Part shown: in pieces, positions 6,411-11,225 of the stretch
Position numbering within the stretch: position 1 is the first letter of the stretch
How the letters are laid out: the number at the start of each line of letters is the position of its first letter
DNA from: an uncultured Clostridia bacterium
GTDB taxonomy: Bacteria > Bacillota > Clostridia > Oscillospirales > Oscillospiraceae
DNA length: 11,225 nucleotides
Direction of reading: 5' to 3'
Assembly: GCA_945918815.1 (NCBI GenBank)
Contig: CAMEIU010000057.1
Location: 1 to 11,225 of the forward strand
Notes under the pieces: model-generated
What the model was told of the DNA's origin: nothing
What the model saw: the letters and a program-made list of their open reading frames with translations, nothing else
Databases searched by the model: none
Made by a program: the position numbers and the translations under genes

Positions 6411-7271
6411 CTACGGCAAAAGTCGCGGAAGCTCGTCCAACAGATCGCCGGGACCCATGGCATACTGGCCCAGCCGCACCGCCGCCAGGTCTCCGGCCCG
6501 TCCATGGAGCCAGGCCGCCGCGGCGGCCGCTTCCAAGGCCGGAATCCCGCGGCCCAGAATGGAAACCAAAATGCCGGACAGGACGTCGCCGCTGCCGCCG
6601 GTGGACATACCGGCGTTGCCCGTTCGGTTGACATAAGTTTGTTCCCCATCGGTGATGACCGTCGTATGGCCTTTTCGCAGGATCACCGCGCCGGTCTCAA
6701 AGGCCAGATTTCGGGCGCCGTCGATTCGGTCTTTCTCCGCTTTCCGGGTCAGGCGTCGGAATTCCCCTTCATGGGGCGTCAAAATCAGAGGACAGGCCGC
6801 TCCGCGCAGTACATCTATATGCCCGGCTGCGGCGTTTATGCCATCAGCGTCCAGGGCCAGGGGAACCCGGCAATGGCGTATGACCTCCAAAACCAGGGCG
6901 TCCACCCCCGGCGACCGGCCCAGGCCGGGACCCAGCAGGCAGGCGTCCACCGTTTCCAGCCGTTTGAGAATCTCCGGGAGGGCGTCCGGGGACAGCTTGC
7001 CGTCCTTGTCCGGCAAGGGAAAGGCCATGGGCGCGTCCAGCTTAGCGGCCACGATGGGATAGACTGCCTGGGGCACGCCGGTGTAGATCAGACCGCTGCC
7101 ACTCCGCAGCGCCGCTTTGGCCGCCAGGGCAGCCGCACCGGCGAACCCCTCGGAGCCGCACAGCAGCAGGACTTTGCCGTAGTCGCCCTTATGGGACTCC
7201 GGGTCCCGGGGTGGGAAACAGTCTTGGACCAAGGCGGCAGACGTGCGGCGGCAGATCCAGGCAGGTTTCAT
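6411..7271 (-). CDS. nnrD: ADP-dependent NAD(P)H-hydrate dehydratase
   Basis: A 286-residue cytoplasmic repair enzyme that dehydrates the S form of hydrated NADH or NADPH (NADHX), using ADP (YjeF C-terminal / NnrD fold, ribokinase-like). Signatures in order: GDYGKVLLLCGSEGFAGAA (29-47), GPGLG (114-118), LTPHEGEF (164-171), RTGNAGMSTGGSGDVLSGIL with catalytic Asp229, and GPGDLL near the end. The epimerase (YjeF N-terminal) domain, fused to this one in many bacteria, is absent, as in B. subtilis YxkO. ATG at 7271 follows AAAGGAG; an in-frame start at 7310 would translate part of the repeat and is rejected. It is the first gene of the nnrD-lipoprotein-alr unit, read from the divergent promoter near 7368-7396. 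Intact. Confidence 0.93.
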   Translation of the reverse strand: MKPAWICRRTSAALVQDCFPPRDPESHKGDYGKVLLLCGSEGFAGAAALAAKAALRSGSGLIYTGVPQAVYPIVAAKLDAPMAFPLPDKDGKLSPDALPEILKRLETVDACLLGPGLGRSPGVDALVLEVIRHCRVPLALDADGINAAAGHIDVLRGAACPLILTPHEGEFRRLTRKAEKDRIDGARNLAFETGAVILRKGHTTVITDGEQTYVNRTGNAGMSTGGSGDVLSGILVSILGRGIPALEAAAAAAWLHGRAGDLAAVRLGQYAMGPGDLLDELPRLLP

Positions 7272-7310
7272 AGAAGCGGCTCCTTTCCCGTAAAATCCAA
7301 CGTGATCCAT

Positions 7311-7336
7311 GGGGGCGGCTGATAGCCACCCCTACG
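7311..7336. repeat. palindromic repeat, copy D
   Basis: Stem GGGCGGCT and AGCCACCC around the loop GAT (7313-7331), with one mismatch against copy C, followed by CTACG. On the - strand it begins CGTAGGGGTGGCT. It lies inside the nnrD leader RNA, between the promoter and the ribosome site, about 40 bases before the start. Confidence 0.85.
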
Positions 7337-7367
7337 GATTGACTCCGAATTGTCCATTGCACATTGA

Positions 7368-7396
7368 ATTATACTCCACAAAATTCCTTCTTGCAA
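7368..7396 (-). promoter_or_regulatory. sigma-A promoter of nnrD-lipoprotein-alr
   Basis: On the - strand, TTGCAA (7391-7396) and a perfect TATAAT (7368-7373) are separated by 17 bases. Transcription would begin near 7361 and give a leader of about 90 bases that includes repeat copy D. The -35 hexamer is palindromic and is also the -35 of the pheST promoter. Confidence 0.87.
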
Positions 7397-7419
7397 GCCC
7401 TGGGAAACTGTGTTATAAT
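7391..7419 (+). promoter_or_regulatory. sigma-A promoter of pheST (extended -10)
   Basis: TTGCAA (7391-7396), a 17-base spacer, then TGTTATAAT: a perfect -10 with the TG extension one base before it. Transcription would start near 7426, just ahead of the T-box leader. The -35 is shared with the divergent nnrD promoter. Confidence 0.9.
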
Positions 7420-7425
7420 AAGGCG

Positions 7426-7668
7426 TAATGTGGTAAAAAGCGATGAACGAGCTGTCAAGGATCGGCGCACGGCCAAAGAGAGGACGGGGTTGGTGGAACC
7501 GTCTGCCGTGGATCTGAGGCGTTCTCTCGGGAGCTGCGGCCTGAAACAGCAGTAGGGCTTGCCGGGTGACTCCGTTAACGGTGGAAAGTGCGCTGTCAGG
7601 CGAATTCTGGGTGGTACCGCGGAAGTATGGTCTTTCGTCCCTTACGGGATGAAGGGCTTTTTTATTTT
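7426..7668 (+). promoter_or_regulatory. T-box riboswitch (tRNA-Phe sensing, by context)
   Basis: Leader RNA that reads the charging of a tRNA and controls transcription of pheST. The conserved T-box TGGGTGGTACCGCG (7608-7621) holds the TGGT bulge that pairs with the tRNA 3' NCCA; its variable base T fits the discriminator A of tRNA-Phe. Stem I has GATGAACGAG near 7442, AGAGAGGACG, and the terminal loop GGTTGGTGGAACC (7488-7500). CCGTTAACGG (7572-7581) fits Stem III. The specifier is most likely TTC at 7522-7524, but I could not fold the helix below it convincingly. Uncharged tRNA would stabilise the antiterminator and keep pheST on. The class call is firm; the specifier is moderate. Confidence 0.93.
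7630..7668 (+). terminator. T-box terminator
   Basis: A 12-bp stem (7630-7641 with 7646-7657, three G-U pairs) closed by TTAC and followed by six T, an A and four T. The T-box sequence just upstream would pair into the competing antiterminator. It lies about 10 bases before the pheS ribosome site. Confidence 0.9.
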
Positions 7669-7699
7669 GTAATTACTTTTAAAGGAGATAGATCCAAAC

Positions 7700-8743
7700 A
7701 TGAAGCAGCAGCTGGAACGAATTCGGAGCGAGGCTCTGGCCGCTCTGAACGCGGCGGCGGACGGGCAGGAGCTGGAAGCCCTGCGGGTCCGTTATTTGGG
7801 CAAGAAGGGCGAGCTGACCGCTGTTCTGAAGCAGATGGGCAAGCTTTCCCCGGAGGAACGGCCTGTCATGGGACAGGTAGCCAACAACGTCCGGGCCGCC
7901 ATTGAGGAGACCCTGGAGCAGGCCAAGACCCATCTGGCCGCCAAAGCCATGGAGGTCCGTTTGCAGGCCGAGGCCGTGGACGTGACCATCCCCGGCGAAG
8001 CGGTGGCATTGGGCCATCAGCATCCCATGAACATGGTCCTCCAGGAGATCAAGGACATCTTTGTGGGCATGGGCTACCAAGTGGTGGACGGCCCCGAGGT
8101 GGAGCTGGCCAGCTACAACTTTACCAGGTTGAATATTGAAGAAGGCCATCCCTCCCGGGACCGCAGCGACACCTTCTATTTCACGGATGACGATTCTTTG
8201 CTGCTGCGGACCCAGACCAGCCCCATGCAGATTCGGTTTATGGAAAATCACAAGCCGCCCCTGTGCATGCTGGCTCCCGGCCGCGTGTTCCGTAAGGACG
8301 AAGCTGACGCCACCCACTCCCCCATGTTCCACCAGATCGAAGGTCTGGTGGTGGATGAAGGCATCACCATGGGCGATTTGAAGGGCGCACTGACCACCCT
8401 GATGAAGCGGATCTACGGCGAGGACTCCGTCATGCGGTTCCGTCCCCACCACTTCCCCTTCACCGAGCCCAGCTGCGAGATGGACATGCAGTGCCACAAG
8501 TGCCAAGGCACCGGCGAGGTGGACGGTCAGGTCTGCTCCACCTGCCACGGCGAGGGCTGGATCGAGCTGCTGGGCGCGGGCATGGTCCATCCCAAGGTTC
8601 TGGAGAACTGCGGCATCGACCCGGAGAAGTATTCCGGCTTCGCCTTCGGCATGGGCCTGGAGCGCATGGCCATGGGCCGTCTGCGCATCAACGACCTGCG
8701 TCTCATCTTCGACAACGACGTCCGGTTCCTGAACCAGTTCTGA
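7700..8743 (+). CDS. pheS: phenylalanyl-tRNA synthetase alpha subunit
   Basis: The catalytic subunit of the cytoplasmic (alpha-beta)2 enzyme that attaches phenylalanine to tRNA-Phe. Residues 1-90 are the N-terminal coiled coil that contacts the tRNA. Class II motifs are present: motif 1 near VVDGPEVE (128-135), motif 2 VFRKDEADATHSPMFHQIEG (196-215), and motif 3 GFAFGMGLERMAM (313-325), with Ala315 at the amino-acid pocket position known from E. coli. At 347 residues it is slightly longer than E. coli PheS because of a Cys-rich insertion at about 265-286: CHKCQGTG and CSTCHGEG, two CxxCxGxG units that could bind one zinc ion. ATG at 7700 follows AAAGGAG. Regulated by the T-box leader. The stop is followed 12 bases later by pheT. 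Confidence 0.98.
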   Translation: MKQQLERIRSEALAALNAAADGQELEALRVRYLGKKGELTAVLKQMGKLSPEERPVMGQVANNVRAAIEETLEQAKTHLAAKAMEVRLQAEAVDVTIPGEAVALGHQHPMNMVLQEIKDIFVGMGYQVVDGPEVELASYNFTRLNIEEGHPSRDRSDTFYFTDDDSLLLRTQTSPMQIRFMENHKPPLCMLAPGRVFRKDEADATHSPMFHQIEGLVVDEGITMGDLKGALTTLMKRIYGEDSVMRFRPHHFPFTEPSCEMDMQCHKCQGTGEVDGQVCSTCHGEGWIELLGAGMVHPKVLENCGIDPEKYSGFAFGMGLERMAMGRLRINDLRLIFDNDVRFLNQF

Positions 8744-8755
8744 GGAGGGTGCGAA

Positions 8756-11143
8756 ATGAAGCTGAACAGAAAATGGATCAATGAGGAATTCGTGGATTTG
8801 CGCCACGTTTCCGATAAAGAATTCGTGGAGACCCTGACCGTCTTCGGCCAGAAGGTGGAGACCTACGAGCGCATGGACGCGGAGATCAAGAACGTGGTAG
8901 TGGGCAAGGTGCTGAGCATGGTCCGCCATCCCAATTCTGACCACATGTGGATCTGCCAGGTGGACGTGGGCCAGGAGGAACCGGTCCAGATCGTCACCGG
9001 CGCCCAGAACGTCCAGGAAGGCGACCTGGTGCCCGCCGCGCTCCACAATTCCTGGCTGCCCGGCGGCGTCCACATCACCAAAGGCAAGCTCCGCGGCGAG
9101 AAGTCCAACGGCATGCTCTGCTCCTATCTGGAGCTGGGTCTGACCCAGAACGATCTGCCCGGCGCCTATGAAGACGGCATCTGGATCCTCAACGGTGAGG
9201 ACTGCCATGTGGGCCAGGACATCAACGAGGTCATCGGCAACGACGACACCGTCGTGGAATTTGAAATCACCAACAACCGGCCCGACTGCTACTCCATCAT
9301 CGGCCTGGCTCGGGAGGCCGCCGCGGCCTTCCATCTGCCCATGCGGCACCATGAGCCCGTGGTCCACGGCTCCAAGGCTGGCAGCATCTTTGACAAGCTG
9401 GATGTGGAGGTTCCCGCCGCGGACCTGTGCAGCCGTTACACCGCCCGGATGGTGGCCAACGTGAAGATCGGCCCCTCCCCCAAGTGGCTGCGCCAGCGGC
9501 TGCGGGCCAACGGCGTGCGCCCCATCAACAACATCGTGGACATCACCAACTATGTCATGCTGGAATACGGCCAGCCCATGCACGCCTTTGACTACCGCTA
9601 TATCACCTCCGGGAAAATCGTGGTCCGGGAGGCCGAAGCCGGTGAGACCCTGACCACCCTGGACGGCAGCGTCCGCAATCTGACCCCTGGTATGCTGGTC
9701 ATCGCCGACGATAGCCGGGCCATCGGTCTGGCAGGTGTCATGGGTGGCGAAAACTCCGAAATCGTGGACGACACCACCACCGTGGTCTTCGAATCCGCCA
9801 ACTTCAACGGCACCTCCATCCGCCAGACGGCTCTGGCCCTGGGTATGCGGACCGAAGCCTCCGGCAAGTTTGAAAAGGGCCTGGATCCCCTGCTGACGGT
9901 CCCCGCGGTCCAGCGGGCCTGCGAGCTGGTGGAGCTGCTGAATGTCGGCGACGTGCTGGACGGCATCATCGACGTCATCAACTATGTGCCCGCGCCCAAG
10001 ACCCTGCCCCTGGAGCCGGAGAAGATCAACCGGCTGCTGGGCACCGACATTTCCAGAGCGCAGATGGTGGAATACCTGAACCGCCTGGAGATTCCCGTGG
10101 AGGGCGACACCATTCTGGTGCCCTCCTTCCGGCCGGACCTGAACCTCATGGCCGACATCGCAGAAGAGGTGGGCCGCAGCTATGGCTACAATGAGATTCC
10201 CACCACCGCCTTCAAGACCTCCACCCAGGGCGGCTACACGCCCCTGATGCAGGCCGAGGCCAAGGCCGGATCCCTGTGCCGTGCCCTAGGCTACAGTGAG
10301 ATCATCACCTACTCCTTCACCTCTCCCACGGTGTTTGACCAGATCCGCCTGCCCGCGGACTCCCCTCTGCGGAATACCCTGCGCATCCAGAATCCCCTGG
10401 GCGAAGACACCTCTATTATGCGGACCATCGCCCTGCCCTCCATGCTGGAGATTCTCAGCCGCAACAACGCCTACCACAACAAGGCTGCCAAGCTCTATGA
10501 GCTGGCCAAGATTTATCTGCCGGTGGAGGGCGAGGCCCTGCCCCAGGAGCCGAAGATGCTGCTCCTCGGCACCTACGGCGCGGGCGAGACCTTCTTCACC
10601 CTGAAGGGCGAGTTGGAGGCCGTTTTCGCCGGCCTGCGGCTACCCAAGGCCAGCTACACCGCCGTTCAGGACAATCCCTCCTATCATCCCGGCCGCTGCG
10701 CCAAGGTCACTGTCGCCGGTGTGGATGTGGGCTATCTGGGCCAGGTCCATCCCCTGGTCTGCCAGAACTACGACATTGACGCCGAGGTCTACTGCGCCGA
10801 GGTCAACTTCACCCAGCTCTTTAACCTGTGTTTGCCGGAACCGACCTACACGCCGCTGCCCAAGTATCCCTCCGTCAGCCGCGACCTGGCCCTGGTCTGC
10901 GACGAGAGCCTGACCGTGGCCCAGCTGGAAGACTGCATCCAGAAGGCCGGCGGTAAGCTGCTCCGCAGCGTGGCACTGTTCGACATCTACCGCGGCAAGG
11001 GCATTCCTGAGGGCAAGAAGTCCATGGCCTTCTCCTTGGAGCTCCGCGCCGACGACCGGACCCTGACCGACGAGGATTCCACCGGCGTGGTCAAAAAGGT
11101 TCTGGAAAAGCTGGAGCAGGACCTGGGCGTGCAGATTCGGTAA
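8756..11143 (+). CDS. pheT: phenylalanyl-tRNA synthetase beta subunit
   Basis: A 795-residue beta subunit that completes the PheRS heterotetramer, carrying tRNA binding and editing of mischarged Tyr-tRNA-Phe. Domains in order: a tRNA-binding OB fold (about 43-150; VVVGKVLSMVRHPNSDHMWI), the B3/B4 editing domain (about 215-390; PINNIVDITNYVMLEYGQPM and GVMGGENSEI), B5 (about 415-480), a pseudo-catalytic core (about 495-690; IQNPLGEDTSIMRT), and the C-terminal ferredoxin-fold anticodon-binding domain (about 700-795; YPSVSRDLALV and FDIYRGKGIPEGKKS). Length is normal. ATG at 8756 follows GAGGAGGG, which overlaps the pheS stop codon, so the two are translationally coupled. Intact; no terminator is visible in the 82 bases before the window ends. 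Confidence 0.98.
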   Translation: MKLNRKWINEEFVDLRHVSDKEFVETLTVFGQKVETYERMDAEIKNVVVGKVLSMVRHPNSDHMWICQVDVGQEEPVQIVTGAQNVQEGDLVPAALHNSWLPGGVHITKGKLRGEKSNGMLCSYLELGLTQNDLPGAYEDGIWILNGEDCHVGQDINEVIGNDDTVVEFEITNNRPDCYSIIGLAREAAAAFHLPMRHHEPVVHGSKAGSIFDKLDVEVPAADLCSRYTARMVANVKIGPSPKWLRQRLRANGVRPINNIVDITNYVMLEYGQPMHAFDYRYITSGKIVVREAEAGETLTTLDGSVRNLTPGMLVIADDSRAIGLAGVMGGENSEIVDDTTTVVFESANFNGTSIRQTALALGMRTEASGKFEKGLDPLLTVPAVQRACELVELLNVGDVLDGIIDVINYVPAPKTLPLEPEKINRLLGTDISRAQMVEYLNRLEIPVEGDTILVPSFRPDLNLMADIAEEVGRSYGYNEIPTTAFKTSTQGGYTPLMQAEAKAGSLCRALGYSEIITYSFTSPTVFDQIRLPADSPLRNTLRIQNPLGEDTSIMRTIALPSMLEILSRNNAYHNKAAKLYELAKIYLPVEGEALPQEPKMLLLGTYGAGETFFTLKGELEAVFAGLRLPKASYTAVQDNPSYHPGRCAKVTVAGVDVGYLGQVHPLVCQNYDIDAEVYCAEVNFTQLFNLCLPEPTYTPLPKYPSVSRDLALVCDESLTVAQLEDCIQKAGGKLLRSVALFDIYRGKGIPEGKKSMAFSLELRADDRTLTDEDSTGVVKKVLEKLEQDLGVQIR

Positions 11144-11225
11144 GCCATATTTTACACAAAAAACCGTATCATGTTCGTTTGTCAATGATGTGAGACCGTG
11201 AAAAATGCGACAGAGTTACAAGTTT

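Noticed and set aside
6398..6649. 84-residue N-terminal extension of the lipoprotein gene
   Set aside because: It lies antiparallel in frame over the nnrD coding region on the same strand and has out-of-frame composition; the signal peptide with lipobox begins at 6397.
7679..9583. A 634-residue open frame on the - strand
   Set aside because: It is the complement of pheS and the start of pheT, rich in His, Val and Gln as expected from an antisense shadow, with no family motif.

Overview
The window looks like a chromosomal segment of a high-GC member of the Clostridia, most likely a gut Oscillospiraceae-type bacterium. This is inferred from the GC-rich low-GC-Gram-positive-style genes, the T-box leader on pheST, the nnrD-lipoprotein-alr-mazF gene order, strong AGGAGG ribosome sites and the LPXTG pilin/sortase locus. 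No 16S or other taxonomic marker is present, so the genus is not determined.

Left part (1-2025, + strand): the 3' end of a sortase-assembled pilus locus. It holds the tail of a class C (pilin-polymerising) sortase, then a small pilin with a signal peptide, a YPK pilin motif, a Cna_B domain and an LPQTG anchor, then a second sortase overlapping the pilin gene by 14 bases. A perfect 16-bp hairpin (2193-2238) ends this operon and the convergent marR gene.

Middle part (2237-4015): a MarR-type regulator with a near-consensus promoter, a small unknown lipoprotein, a divergent DUF1294 membrane protein, and an unrecognised 171-residue protein whose 3' end overlaps DUF1294 tail to tail.

Middle-right (4061-7271, - strand): NAD(P)H-hydrate dehydratase, a lipoprotein, alanine racemase and an EndoA/MazF-type toxin. 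This resembles the alr-ndoA neighbourhood of Firmicutes, but no antitoxin gene is visible between alr and mazF.

Right part (7391-11143, + strand): the pheS-pheT operon behind a T-box riboswitch. The pheST promoter and the nnrD-alr promoter are back to back and share one palindromic -35 hexamer (TTGCAA), each with a 17-bp spacer and a perfect TATAAT.

A short palindromic repeat with a GTAGGGG flank occurs in four places (359, 2086, 5772, 7311). Three of these lie 32-41 bases before a start codon. The most notable features are the shared -35 promoter pair, this repeat family, the hairpin that contains the ribosome site of the 171-residue gene, and the orphan-looking mazF. No wholly new multi-gene system was recognised.
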